64,000 bases of DNA, taken from the NCBI GenBank assembly GCA_964498335.1, contig CAZCGL010000001.1, positions 62,001-126,000 on the forward strand, written 5' to 3'. Position 1 is the stretch's first letter; each line of letters begins with the position of its first letter. Position numbers and translations under genes: made by a program. This document shows positions 26,137-34,336 of the stretch, piece after piece. The notes below the pieces were generated by a model. It saw only the letters and a program-made list of their open reading frames with translations, had not been told where the DNA came from and did not search any database. The stretch comes from Azoamicus sp964498335 (GTDB taxonomy: Bacteria > Pseudomonadota > Gammaproteobacteria > UBA6186 > Azoamicaceae).

Positions 26137-27108
26137 TTAATATTTCCTATTTAAAATAAAATCTATCAAAGACAAAGCTAAATAAGTATACTTGGACTCA
26201 GGTATACTTAAAATAGCTTTTTTAGCCAAATTTGCATAATTAGCTGCCAAATTAAATGTATAATTTAAAGAATCAGACTTTAATATAATGTTTTTAACTT
26301 CTAAAACATCGCTTAATTCAAGATCTTTAATTAAAACTTTTTTAACTAAATCTTTATTAGGCGTACTATGAGTCATAAAATTGACTAAAGGTAAAGTAAA
26401 AGTTGAACTTTTAATATCATCAGCTACGTTCTTGCCAAACCTTACATCATCAGTAGAATAATCAAGAAAATCATCGATAAGTTGATATGCTATACCTAAA
26501 TACATACCATAATCAAACGCAGCTTTTCTAATTTCATCATTCAAATTAGATAATATAGGCGCAATAGACGCTGCAGCTGCAAAAAGTTGAGCTGTTTTAC
26601 ATTTTATTATATTAATGCAATCAGATTCTTTTATGTCAAAATTATTTCTATTAACTAATTGATAAACTTCACCTTCAGACATAATATTAGTAGTATCAGA
26701 CATTAACTTTAAAATATTCAAATTACTAACACTAACCATCATTTGAAAAGCTCTTGTATATAAAAAATCACCTACTAATATGGCTTCTTTATTACCCCAT
26801 AATTTATTAGCAGTAAGTTTTCCACGCCTTTTATCTGATAAATCAACAACGTCATCATGTAACAAAGTAGCTGTATGAATCAACTCAATAGCACTAGCCA
26901 TAGAAACAGATTTGTCTAAATCTGATGAAAAAATTTTTGAAAATAAAATAACTATTAAAGGTCTTATCCTCTTACCACCATAAAGAATAACATATTCACC
27001 AACATTTCCAATTAGATCTATATTAGAATATAAACTTTTTACTATAAAATCTTCTATCATTTTCATTTCTATACTAAATTTTCTTCTTAAATCTTCTATA
27101 TTATTCAT
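26137..27108 (-). CDS. ispB: Long-chain (octa-type) polyprenyl diphosphate synthase
   Basis: IspB makes the C40-type prenyl side chain of ubiquinone from farnesyl diphosphate and isopentenyl diphosphate. It has 323 residues (E. coli 323). The first Asp-rich motif is in LLHDDVVDLSDKRRGK near residue 84, the second in YQLIDDFLDYSTD near 210, and GGKRIRPLIV near 45 is the usual substrate-binding stretch. Chain length cannot be read from sequence with certainty. It stands alone, divergent from rpoH, and complements ubiG in quinone synthesis. Confidence 0.92.
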   Translation of the reverse strand: MNNIEDLRRKFSIEMKMIEDFIVKSLYSNIDLIGNVGEYVILYGGKRIRPLIVILFSKIFSSDLDKSVSMASAIELIHTATLLHDDVVDLSDKRRGKLTANKLWGNKEAILVGDFLYTRAFQMMVSVSNLNILKLMSDTTNIMSEGEVYQLVNRNNFDIKESDCINIIKCKTAQLFAAAASIAPILSNLNDEIRKAAFDYGMYLGIAYQLIDDFLDYSTDDVRFGKNVADDIKSSTFTLPLVNFMTHSTPNKDLVKKVLIKDLELSDVLEVKNIILKSDSLNYTFNLAANYANLAKKAILSIPESKYTYLALSLIDFILNRKY

Positions 27109-27155
27109 ATACTATCCTAATTTTATCAAAAAAAAACAAAATATTAATTTATTAC

Positions 27156-27184
27156 TTGTGGTTTTTGAATAAAAATTATACACT
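27156..27184 (+). promoter_or_regulatory. Candidate promoter of rpoH
   Basis: TTGTGG (27156-27161) and TACACT (27179-27184) are 17 bases apart, 28 bases upstream of the rpoH ATG, in the 104-base gap to ispB. A moderate match and the most G+C-rich piece of that gap. Confidence 0.3.
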
Positions 27185-27212
27185 TTTTTACAATTAAAAA
27201 AAAATAAAAAAA

Positions 27213-28070
27213 ATGAAAAAAAAATCGACTTCATTAAAAAATATTGATGAAAGCATAGATTTTTACAAACAAAAAATTAAAAACATACCAATTCTATCAA
27301 AAGACGAAGAATATAATTTAGCAAAAAAATTTAAAGAAAAAAATGATATACAAGCAGCAAAAAAATTAATAGAATCTAATATAAATTATGTTATTAAAAT
27401 AGCAAAAAATTATTCTGGTTACGGTGTACATATAAAAGATTTAATTCAAGAAGGAATAATAGGCTTAATGAAAGCAGTCAACAAATTTAATCCAGAAAAA
27501 AAAAATAGATTAATATCTTTTGCAATTTACTGGATAAAATCTGAAATACATGAATATATTATAAAAAATTTAAAAATAGTTAAAATAGCTTCAACAAAAA
27601 AACAAAAAAAACTATTTTTTAATTTAAAAAATATTAAAAAAATAGGTTGGTTAAATAACAATGAAAAAAAACCTATAATAAATTTATTAAATACTAAAAA
27701 TAAAGAATTAGATTATATGGAAAAAAGATTAAATTCTAAAGATATAAAAACGGAATTGCACGACGATAATACATTAGATGAAAAAAATTACGAATTAGAA
27801 TGTTATACAAATAAAATAAATAATGATAATAACCCATTAATAGTAATAACAAATACTAACTTAACACAAGAAAACAAAAATAAATTAAACAAAGCTTTAT
27901 ATAAACTAGATAAAAGAAGTCTAGATATAATAAAAAATAGATGGCTAAATGAAAATGCATACACTCTAAAAAAATTAGCAGATTTATATAACATATCATC
28001 AGAAAGAATCAGACAAATAGAAAATAATGCAATTAAAAAATTAAAATTTTTAATAGAATTAGAAAAATAA
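27213..28070 (+). CDS. rpoH: RNA polymerase sigma factor RpoH (sigma-32)
   Basis: This alternative sigma factor is for heat-shock promoters. It has 285 residues (E. coli 284). Region 2 contains IKDLIQEGIIGLMKAVNKFNP near residue 76 and FAIYWIKSEIHEYI near 107. The RpoH box is recognisable as KKQKKLFFNLKNIKK near 130, which separates it from sigma-70. Region 4 ends with LADLYNISSERIRQIENNAI near 253. It heads a plus-strand group rpoH-rho-yibN-grxC. A dedicated heat-shock sigma factor is notable in a genome this compact. Confidence 0.95.
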   Translation: MKKKSTSLKNIDESIDFYKQKIKNIPILSKDEEYNLAKKFKEKNDIQAAKKLIESNINYVIKIAKNYSGYGVHIKDLIQEGIIGLMKAVNKFNPEKKNRLISFAIYWIKSEIHEYIIKNLKIVKIASTKKQKKLFFNLKNIKKIGWLNNNEKKPIINLLNTKNKELDYMEKRLNSKDIKTELHDDNTLDEKNYELECYTNKINNDNNPLIVITNTNLTQENKNKLNKALYKLDKRSLDIIKNRWLNENAYTLKKLADLYNISSERIRQIENNAIKKLKFLIELEK

Positions 28071-28083
28071 AACAAATAGTATT

Positions 28084-29349
28084 ATGAATATTAACGAATT
28101 AAAAAATAAAACAATATCAGATCTTATTATAATAGCAGCTGATCTAAATATAAATGACATAGGCAGAATGAGAAAACAAGAAATAATATTTGCTATTCTA
28201 AATGAAAAAGCTAAAAAAGGCGATAGTATATGTGGTAAAGGTGTACTAGAAATACTACCTGATGGATTTGGATTTCTAAGATCTCCAGATAGCTCATACT
28301 TAGCTGGCCCAGATGATATATATATTTCTCCCAGTCAAATAAAAAAATTTAATTTAAGGACAGGTGATGAAATAAAAGGCAAAATACGTCCACCAAGAGA
28401 TGGTGAACGATATTTTGCTTTATTAAAAGTAGATGAAATAAATACAGAAATTCCAGAAATAGCAAAAAATAAAATAGCCTTTGAAAATTTAACACCACTA
28501 CACGCATGCGAAAAATTTATATTAGAAATAAAAAACAACAATAACGAAGACATGACTTCAAGAATAATAGATATAGCAGCACCAATAGGAAAAGGGCAAA
28601 GAGCATTATTAGTCTCACCACCAAAAGCAGGAAAAACAGTTATGTTACAAAATATAGCAAAATCATTAACCGAAAACAATAAAGATTGTTATCTAATGGT
28701 ACTATTAATAGATGAACGGCCAGAAGAAGTTACAGAAATGTCAAGATCTGTTAAAGGAGAAGTTATTGCTAGTACATTTGATGAACCAGCTAGTAGGCAT
28801 ATTCAAGTAGCAGAAATGGTAATAGAAAAAGCTAAAAGATTAGTTGAACATAAAAAAGATGTCGTAATATTACTGGATTCTATAACTAGATTAGCTAGAG
28901 CATATAACACTGTAGCGCCATCATCAGGAAAAGTACTCACTGGTGGAGTAGATTCAAATGCCTTGCAAAGGCCTAAACGTTTTTTTGGTTCAGCTAGAAA
29001 TATAGAAGAAGGCGGTAGTTTAACAATCATAGCTACAGCTTTAATAGAAACTGGGTCAAAAATGGATGACGTTATATTTGAAGAGTTTAAAGGTACTGGC
29101 AATTCTGAAATTTATTTAGATAGAAAAATATCAGAAAGAAGAGTTTATCCAGCAATAAACATTATAAAATCAGGTACAAGACGAGAAGAATTATTAATTA
29201 ACCCTAATGAACTACAAAAAATATGGCTATTAAGAAAAATATTACATCCAATGGATGAAGTAGAAGCTATGGAATTTTTAATAAAACATTTGAAAAATTC
29301 AAAAACTAATGAATATTTCTTTGAATTAATGAATACAAAAATAAGTTAA
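28084..29349 (+). CDS. rho: Transcription termination factor Rho
   Basis: Rho is the hexameric RNA helicase that ends transcription. Its 421 residues match E. coli (419). The cold-shock-like RNA-binding domain has GVLEILPDGFGFLRSPD near residue 55, the P-loop is LVSPPKAGKTVMLQ near 178, and the Walker B region is VVILLDSITRLARAYN near 260. The secondary-site loop is in SSGKVLTGGVDSNALQRPK near 280. Rho may matter more than usual here because convergent genes have no room for intrinsic terminators. It is 13 bases after rpoH. Confidence 0.97.
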   Translation: MNINELKNKTISDLIIIAADLNINDIGRMRKQEIIFAILNEKAKKGDSICGKGVLEILPDGFGFLRSPDSSYLAGPDDIYISPSQIKKFNLRTGDEIKGKIRPPRDGERYFALLKVDEINTEIPEIAKNKIAFENLTPLHACEKFILEIKNNNNEDMTSRIIDIAAPIGKGQRALLVSPPKAGKTVMLQNIAKSLTENNKDCYLMVLLIDERPEEVTEMSRSVKGEVIASTFDEPASRHIQVAEMVIEKAKRLVEHKKDVVILLDSITRLARAYNTVAPSSGKVLTGGVDSNALQRPKRFFGSARNIEEGGSLTIIATALIETGSKMDDVIFEEFKGTGNSEIYLDRKISERRVYPAINIIKSGTRREELLINPNELQKIWLLRKILHPMDEVEAMEFLIKHLKNSKTNEYFFELMNTKIS

Positions 29350-29355
29350 AATAAT

Positions 29356-29781
29356 ATGACATATAATTTTATAATAAAAAATATATTTATAATAATTACA
29401 ATAATTACAATAATTACTTTTTTAATAATAATAGAAATAAAAGATTATAAATATAAAAAAAATGGTTTAACCCCTCAAGAAGCAATAAGACTTTTAAATA
29501 ATAACAATGCAATTATAATAGATTTAAGAGAAGAATTTTTATTTAATAATTGTTATATACTTAATTCAATTAATATACCATTTAATAAAATAAATGATAA
29601 TAAAAACATTTTATTGAGATATAAAAAAAACTTAATAATATTAATAGAAAATAAAAAAAATAATAAAAAAGCTCTTAACATGCTTAAACAATATGGTTGT
29701 AATAATGTAATGTATATAATTAATGGTATAGACGCTTGGATAAAAAACGAACTACCTACATACAAAAGAGTAAAAAAATGA
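29356..29781 (+). CDS. yibN: Membrane-anchored rhodanese-like protein, YibN type, no catalytic Cys
   Basis: The 141-residue protein has one N-terminal membrane helix (about residues 6-26) and a rhodanese fold: LTPQEAIRLLNNNNAIIIDLREEF, then SINIPFNKI, then NVMYIINGIDAWIKNELP. Where active rhodaneses carry the Cys loop, this one has LIENKKNNKKA, so sulfurtransferase activity is unlikely. The order yibN then grxC is also found in E. coli, which supports the name. E. coli YibN is an inner-membrane protein with a possible role in membrane protein biogenesis. The helix is partly encoded by three tandem copies of a 9-base unit. The stop overlaps the grxC start as ATGA. Confidence 0.8.
   Translation: MTYNFIIKNIFIIITIITIITFLIIIEIKDYKYKKNGLTPQEAIRLLNNNNAIIIDLREEFLFNNCYILNSINIPFNKINDNKNILLRYKKNLIILIENKKNNKKALNMLKQYGCNNVMYIINGIDAWIKNELPTYKRVKK
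29392..29418 (+). repeat. Three tandem 9-base units in yibN
   Basis: ATAATTACA is repeated at 29392-29400 and 29401-29409, and as ATAATTACT at 29410-29418. In frame it encodes Ile-Ile-Thr three times inside the membrane helix of the YibN-like protein. Copy-number change would lengthen or shorten the helix without a frameshift. Confidence 0.9.
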
Positions 29782-30008
29782 ATATAATAATATATACAAC
29801 ACAAACATGCATGTATTGCAATTTAGCAAAACAAATATTAAAAGAAAAAAAATTAAACTTTACAGAAATCAATGTAGAAAATGATTTAAATGTATTTAAA
29901 TCTCTTATTACTAAAACAAATCACAAAACAGTTCCACAAATTTTTATAAACGACACTTTTATAGGTGGTTACACAGATTTATGCGATTTTTTAAAAAAAA
30001 ATAACTAA
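29778..30008 (+). CDS. grxC: Glutaredoxin (GrxC-like)
   Basis: A 76-residue glutaredoxin, expected to reduce disulfides with glutathione. The active site is Cys11-Met-Tyr-Cys14 rather than the usual CPYC. The cis-proline TVPQIFIN near residue 52 and the glutathione-binding GGYTDL near 66 are present. I chose the ATG at 29778 because it forms a 4-base ATGA overlap with yibN and gives family length; an in-frame ATG at 29736 would add 14 residues that fit no glutaredoxin. Its stop overlaps the sucD stop on the other strand by 4 bases. Confidence 0.92.
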   Translation: MNIIIYTTQTCMYCNLAKQILKEKKLNFTEINVENDLNVFKSLITKTNHKTVPQIFINDTFIGGYTDLCDFLKKNN

Positions 30009-30880
30009 GTACTTATAATAAAATCATTAATAGTTTGCCCTATTTTATCAATTGACTTTATTATATAAACATCACTTTTCTTCAAAAGTTCTATCTTCTC
30101 ATAAGCTCTTCCACTAAGTGAACGTACTATTGCGCCAGCATGTCCCATTCGCTTACCTAAAGGCGCGCTATTTCCAGCTATATAAGCAAATACTGGCTTT
30201 TTCATATTATTTTTTAAATAAAATGCAGCATCTTCCTCTAAAGACCCACCAATTTCACCTATAAGTAAAATAACTTTAGTATTTTCACATCGATTAAAAA
30301 AATCTAAAAAATCAATAAAATTTGATCCTACAATAGGATCTCCACCTATACCTATACTCATGCTTTGCCCTAAATTAAAATCTGATGTTTGTTTAATAGC
30401 TTCATAAGTTAATGTTCCAGATCTAGATACAATACCAACTATACCTTTCTTATGTATATTAATCGGCATAATTCCTAATCTACAAACATCAGGAACAACA
30501 AGACCTGGAGAATTAGGACCAATAAAAAATACTTTTTTTTCCTTTAAAATTTTTTTTATAAAAAACATATCCAAAAGTGGGATTCCCTCTGTAATACAAA
30601 CTATAAATTTAATGCCAGCATCGATAGACTCTAAAATGGAATCAACACATTTATTTGCTGGAACAAATATAATACTTGCATTAGCATTAGTTAAATTAAC
30701 AGCGTCTTTAGCATTATCAAAAACAGGTTTTCCTAAATGATAAATTCCATTTTTACCAGGTGAAATACCAGCCACAATATTAGTATTATATTTAATAGAC
30801 AAATCTGAATGATATGTTCCCATTTTACCAGTAAACCCATGACAAACAATTTTCATTTTTTTTAAAAAATCAACATTCAT
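30005..30880 (-). CDS. sucD: Succinyl-CoA synthetase alpha subunit
   Basis: With SucC it converts succinyl-CoA to succinate while making ATP or GTP, the substrate-level phosphorylation step of the TCA cycle. It has 291 residues (E. coli 289). CoA-binding motifs are VCHGFTGKMGTYHS and GISPGKNG near the start, and the phosphorylated histidine is in GKRMGHAGAIV near 242. It overlaps sucC by 4 bases. It takes the product of KorAB, so the window encodes 2-oxoglutarate to succinate. Confidence 0.97.
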   Translation of the reverse strand: MNVDFLKKMKIVCHGFTGKMGTYHSDLSIKYNTNIVAGISPGKNGIYHLGKPVFDNAKDAVNLTNANASIIFVPANKCVDSILESIDAGIKFIVCITEGIPLLDMFFIKKILKEKKVFFIGPNSPGLVVPDVCRLGIMPINIHKKGIVGIVSRSGTLTYEAIKQTSDFNLGQSMSIGIGGDPIVGSNFIDFLDFFNRCENTKVILLIGEIGGSLEEDAAFYLKNNMKKPVFAYIAGNSAPLGKRMGHAGAIVRSLSGRAYEKIELLKKSDVYIIKSIDKIGQTINDFIIST

Positions 30881-32037
30881 TTACTTTCCTTAGAAATAGC
30901 AACAACTTTTTCAATAGCTTTAGAAAAATCAGGTTCAAAAAAAACATTACTTTTTATTTCAGATAAAATTAAAAAAGCTTCTTCTGATTTATTCCCAACA
31001 AAACGAACAACAATAGGTATATTAATATTAAATTTATTAATATAACTAACAATACTTTTAGCTATAGAATCGCACTTAATTATACCGCCAAAAATATTAA
31101 ACAATATACATTTAACTTTAGTATTTAACATAATTATTCTTATGGCATTAAAAACCTTATCTTCAGTTGCATCTCCACCTATATCTAAAAAATTAGCCGG
31201 AAATCCATTTCTAGCTTTTATTAAATCCATCGTAGCCATAGCTAATCCGGCGCCATTAACAATACAACCGATATTACCATCCAAAGATATATAACTTAAA
31301 TTATACTTTTTTGCTTCAATTTCTAAAAGATCATATTGTAATAAATCATTAATGGAAAACAAATTTTCTTGTCTAAAAAAAGCATTATCATCAACCTCAA
31401 ATTTAGCATCCAAACATAAAAATTCATCATTTTTTAAAACTAAAGGATTTATTTCTAACAAAACTAAATCATTACAAATAAAAATATCTAAAAATGAAGA
31501 TAACAACATCTTAACTTTTATAAAAAAAGATAAATCTAAATTTAATTTTTTTAAAACATATTTAATTTTATAATCAGATAAACCAAAAAAAGGTTCTATA
31601 TTAATAGAAAAAAAATTATCATTAGATGCATCTTCTATTAACCCTCCAGAATTACACGAAAATAAGAAACACAAATCTTCACTTGATTTATCGACAAACA
31701 AAGATAAATAAAAACTTCTAGAAAAATCTACAACTTCTTCAACAAGAATTTTATTGACTAATTTGAATTCGCCACATGTTTGATTAGTAATAATTTTAGA
31801 GTTTAGCATAAAACTAATTTTAGAATATAAATCATTAAAATTATTATTTAGCAAAATAACGCCACCTGATTTAGCTCTAGCACCAGAATGAATTTGCGCT
31901 TTTAAAAACACTTTATCAGAAACAATACATGAATTTATTTTACAAATAGAATCTAAATTTTCTACAAGAAAGGATTTAGGCACTAAAATATTATTTTTTT
32001 TTAAAATAAATTTACTTTGATATTCATGTAAATACAT
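30877..32037 (-). CDS. sucC: Succinyl-CoA synthetase beta subunit
   Basis: This is the ATP-grasp subunit that binds the nucleotide and succinate. It has 386 residues (E. coli 388). The start MYLHEYQSKFILKKNNI is diagnostic, followed by KAQIHSGARAKSGGV near 46 and LLEINPLVL near 196. The succinate/power-helix region is GLAMATMDLIKARNGFPANFLDIGG near 265 and FGGIIKCDSIA near 312. First gene of the sucCD pair, divergent from nusB across 62 bases. Confidence 0.97.
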   Translation of the reverse strand: MYLHEYQSKFILKKNNILVPKSFLVENLDSICKINSCIVSDKVFLKAQIHSGARAKSGGVILLNNNFNDLYSKISFMLNSKIITNQTCGEFKLVNKILVEEVVDFSRSFYLSLFVDKSSEDLCFLFSCNSGGLIEDASNDNFFSINIEPFFGLSDYKIKYVLKKLNLDLSFFIKVKMLLSSFLDIFICNDLVLLEINPLVLKNDEFLCLDAKFEVDDNAFFRQENLFSINDLLQYDLLEIEAKKYNLSYISLDGNIGCIVNGAGLAMATMDLIKARNGFPANFLDIGGDATEDKVFNAIRIIMLNTKVKCILFNIFGGIIKCDSIAKSIVSYINKFNINIPIVVRFVGNKSEEAFLILSEIKSNVFFEPDFSKAIEKVVAISKESK

Positions 32038-32099
32038 ATTTATCTCTATAAAAATAAATTATATTATATATAAATATACATATATCTTTAACAAAAAAA

Positions 32100-32498
32100 A
32101 TGAAAAAACAAATTAAAAAATTAAAAAAAACAAGAAAAATATTATTACAAAGCTTATACAGTATATATCTAAATAAAGACACTAATATTAATGAATTAAT
32201 AAAATATAAAAATAAAAATAAAATAAATGAATTATTTTTAGAAAAAGTAGCACAAAAAATAATTAAAAAAAATGCAATTTTAGACTTGATAATAAAAATT
32301 AATACAAATACTCACGCTAACATCGGAATAATAGAAAAAATCATACTAAAAATAGCTATATTTGAAATATTTTTTAAAAAAAATATACCAAACAAAATAA
32401 CAATAAACGAAGCTATAATACTAACAAAAACTTTTTGTCCTCAAAAAAGCTATAAAGTTATAAATAAAAGCTTAGATAAAATAATAAAAAATTTATAA
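32100..32498 (+). CDS. nusB: Transcription antitermination protein NusB
   Basis: NusB binds boxA RNA together with ribosomal protein S10 in rRNA antitermination complexes. The 132-residue, Lys/Ile-rich protein keeps the all-helical pattern and family marks TRKILLQSLYS near residue 11, EKIILKIAIFEIFF near 80 and INEAIILTKTFCPQKSYKVIN near 103. It stands alone on the plus strand; its stop is one base from the mirrored rpoZ stop. Confidence 0.9.
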   Translation: MKKQIKKLKKTRKILLQSLYSIYLNKDTNINELIKYKNKNKINELFLEKVAQKIIKKNAILDLIIKINTNTHANIGIIEKIILKIAIFEIFFKKNIPNKITINEAIILTKTFCPQKSYKVINKSLDKIIKNL

Positions 32499-32499
32499 A

Positions 32500-32700
32500 T
32501 TATTTATCTTCAAAAAATTTATTGCTAAAACCATTTTCTATTTCTCTTAAAGCTATTACAGTAGGTTTATTCTTTAAAGGATCTACAAATAATTTTGAAT
32601 TCTTTGTAGAAATATCTTTAGCTCTTTTAGAAGCTATTAAAACCAATTCAAACTTATTAGAAAAAAATTTATAACAATCTTGAAATATAAATTCAGACAT
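32500..32700 (-). CDS. rpoZ: RNA polymerase omega subunit
   Basis: The small subunit that helps RpoC fold and assemble. The 66 residues match the conserved first part of omega: IFQDCYKFFSNKFELVLIASKRAKDI and TVIALREIENGF. The variable C-terminal tail of E. coli omega (91 residues) is missing. It is the last gene of the ileS-mutL-rplU-rpmA-obgE-rpoZ run; no spoT follows, unlike in many relatives. Confidence 0.93.
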   Translation of the reverse strand: MSEFIFQDCYKFFSNKFELVLIASKRAKDISTKNSKLFVDPLKNKPTVIALREIENGFSNKFFEDK

Positions 32701-32730
32701 AAAATTAATTCCAATTAATTAAATCAAAAA

Positions 32731-33720
32731 CTAAGTAAACGAACTACTAATATTAAAACATAATTTTTTTAAACCTATTTTATTTTTAGAAGAAATATAA
32801 AAAACATTTGAATAATTAAATTTTAATAAAAAATTTTTATCTATACTGCAAGCATCTAATATTAAATCTATTTTGTTAATTATTAACCATTTTTTTATTT
32901 TAATTAAATCTGAATTATACGCTTTTAATTCATTATTAAGCACTATAATTTCATTTAATAAATCTTTTTTAGATTTAATGTTATAAACATCTATAAAATG
33001 TAATAATAATTTAGTCTTTAATAAATGCTTTAAAAAATTAAAACCCAATCCAACGCCTAATGATGATCCTTCTATAATACCAGGTATATCAGCTATTAAA
33101 ATTTTATTGAAATTAAAAAATTTTAAAGTACCTAAAATAGGGTATAACGTAGTAAAAGAATAATCTTCAACTTTTGAAAAGACATTTGAAACATTATTAA
33201 TAAATAACGATTTACCAACATTAGGAAAACCTAACAAACCAACATCAGCTAATAATTTTAACTCTAAATGAATTTTAGCTAACTTAGATAATCCACCCAA
33301 AACCAATTTATCAAAAACATTTTTATCACATGATTTCAAAAAAAAATTACCAAAACCTGAACGCCCGCCTTTTAAAACTAAAAATTTATCTTTATCCTTT
33401 AAAATTTCTACAATAAATATATTTCTTTCATTATCATATATAAAAGTACCTAATGGTACATAAATTAAAAGATCATCTCCACTCTTTCCAGTTCTAAAAT
33501 TAGGTTCTCCATTCAAACCGTCAGATGCTTTATAATGAATATTAAACTTTAAATTATTAAATGTATTTATATTTCTATCACCAATAAAATATACATCTCC
33601 ACCTCTCCCACCATTTCCACCATCAGGCTTATTGTATGACCTATTTTTAACAAAACTAATGCAACCATTACCACCTTTACCTGAAGAAATATATAAGTCT
33701 ATAGAATCAATAAAAGACAT
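32731..33720 (-). CDS. obgE: Obg family GTPase (ObgE/CgtA)
   Basis: This ribosome-associated GTPase acts in 50S assembly. The glycine-rich Obg domain (residues 1-155) has SGKGGNGCISF and PDGGNGGRGGDVYF. The G domain has GFPNVGKSLF near 164, DIPGIIEGSSLGVGLGF near 213 and NKIDLI near 284. At 329 residues it lacks the acidic C-terminal tail of E. coli ObgE (390). It follows rpmA by 5 bases, the ancestral rplU-rpmA-obgE order. Confidence 0.95.
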   Translation of the reverse strand: MSFIDSIDLYISSGKGGNGCISFVKNRSYNKPDGGNGGRGGDVYFIGDRNINTFNNLKFNIHYKASDGLNGEPNFRTGKSGDDLLIYVPLGTFIYDNERNIFIVEILKDKDKFLVLKGGRSGFGNFFLKSCDKNVFDKLVLGGLSKLAKIHLELKLLADVGLLGFPNVGKSLFINNVSNVFSKVEDYSFTTLYPILGTLKFFNFNKILIADIPGIIEGSSLGVGLGFNFLKHLLKTKLLLHFIDVYNIKSKKDLLNEIIVLNNELKAYNSDLIKIKKWLIINKIDLILDACSIDKNFLLKFNYSNVFYISSKNKIGLKKLCFNISSSFT

Positions 33721-33725
33721 ATATT

Positions 33726-33983
33726 TTAATTATCAATAATATTAACGTATAAAGTTTTATTTTTACCTTTTGGCAAAAACTTAACAAATCCATCTTTCAA
33801 AGCAAATAAAGTATGATCTTTTCCTAATCCAACATTAATACCATTATGAAATTTAGTACCTCTTTGTCTTACAATTATATTACCGCTTTTAACAAATTCT
33901 CCACCAAAACACTTTATACCCAAACGTTTTGATTTTGAATCTCTACCATTTCTAGAACTACCTCCAGCTTTCTTTTGAGCCAT
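33726..33983 (-). CDS. rpmA: 50S ribosomal protein L27
   Basis: L27 reaches towards the peptidyl transferase centre with its N-terminus. The 85-residue protein has the diagnostic start MAQKKAGGSSRNGRDSKSKR, then LGIKCFGGEFVKSGNIIVRQ and GKDHTLFAL. Length is normal. It lies between rplU and obgE. Confidence 0.98.
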   Translation of the reverse strand: MAQKKAGGSSRNGRDSKSKRLGIKCFGGEFVKSGNIIVRQRGTKFHNGINVGLGKDHTLFALKDGFVKFLPKGKNKTLYVNIIDN

Positions 33984-33999
33984 AAAAACTCCTAAAAAA

Positions 34000-34314
34000 T
34001 TACTTATTACCTATAAAAACTACTTTTAACGTAGTCATTTTTTGTCTGTTACCTATACGTTTCATATGATGTTTTCTTCGCCTAAACTTCAAAGCTATTT
34101 TTTTATCTAACTTATAATGATTAATAACTTCTAATTTAACAATAAAATCTTTTAAAAAAGGTTTTCCAAAAAACAAATCATCACCATTAGAATATAACAT
34201 AACATCATTTATATTAATAATACTATTAATTGCTACATCTATAAAATCAACTTTAATAAAACAATTTTCTTTAACAAAATATTGCTTATTTCTATCTAAA
34301 ATTAAAGCATACAT
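34000..34314 (-). CDS. rplU: 50S ribosomal protein L21
   Basis: L21 is a small beta-barrel protein of the large subunit. It has 104 residues (E. coli 103). The C-terminal KFRRRKHHMKRIGNRQK is diagnostic for L21, as is its place directly before rpmA. It follows mutL after 22 bases. Confidence 0.96.
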   Translation of the reverse strand: MYALILDRNKQYFVKENCFIKVDFIDVAINSIININDVMLYSNGDDLFFGKPFLKDFIVKLEVINHYKLDKKIALKFRRRKHHMKRIGNRQKMTTLKVVFIGNK

Positions 34315-34336
34315 TTTAAAATCCTTAAAAATAAAA

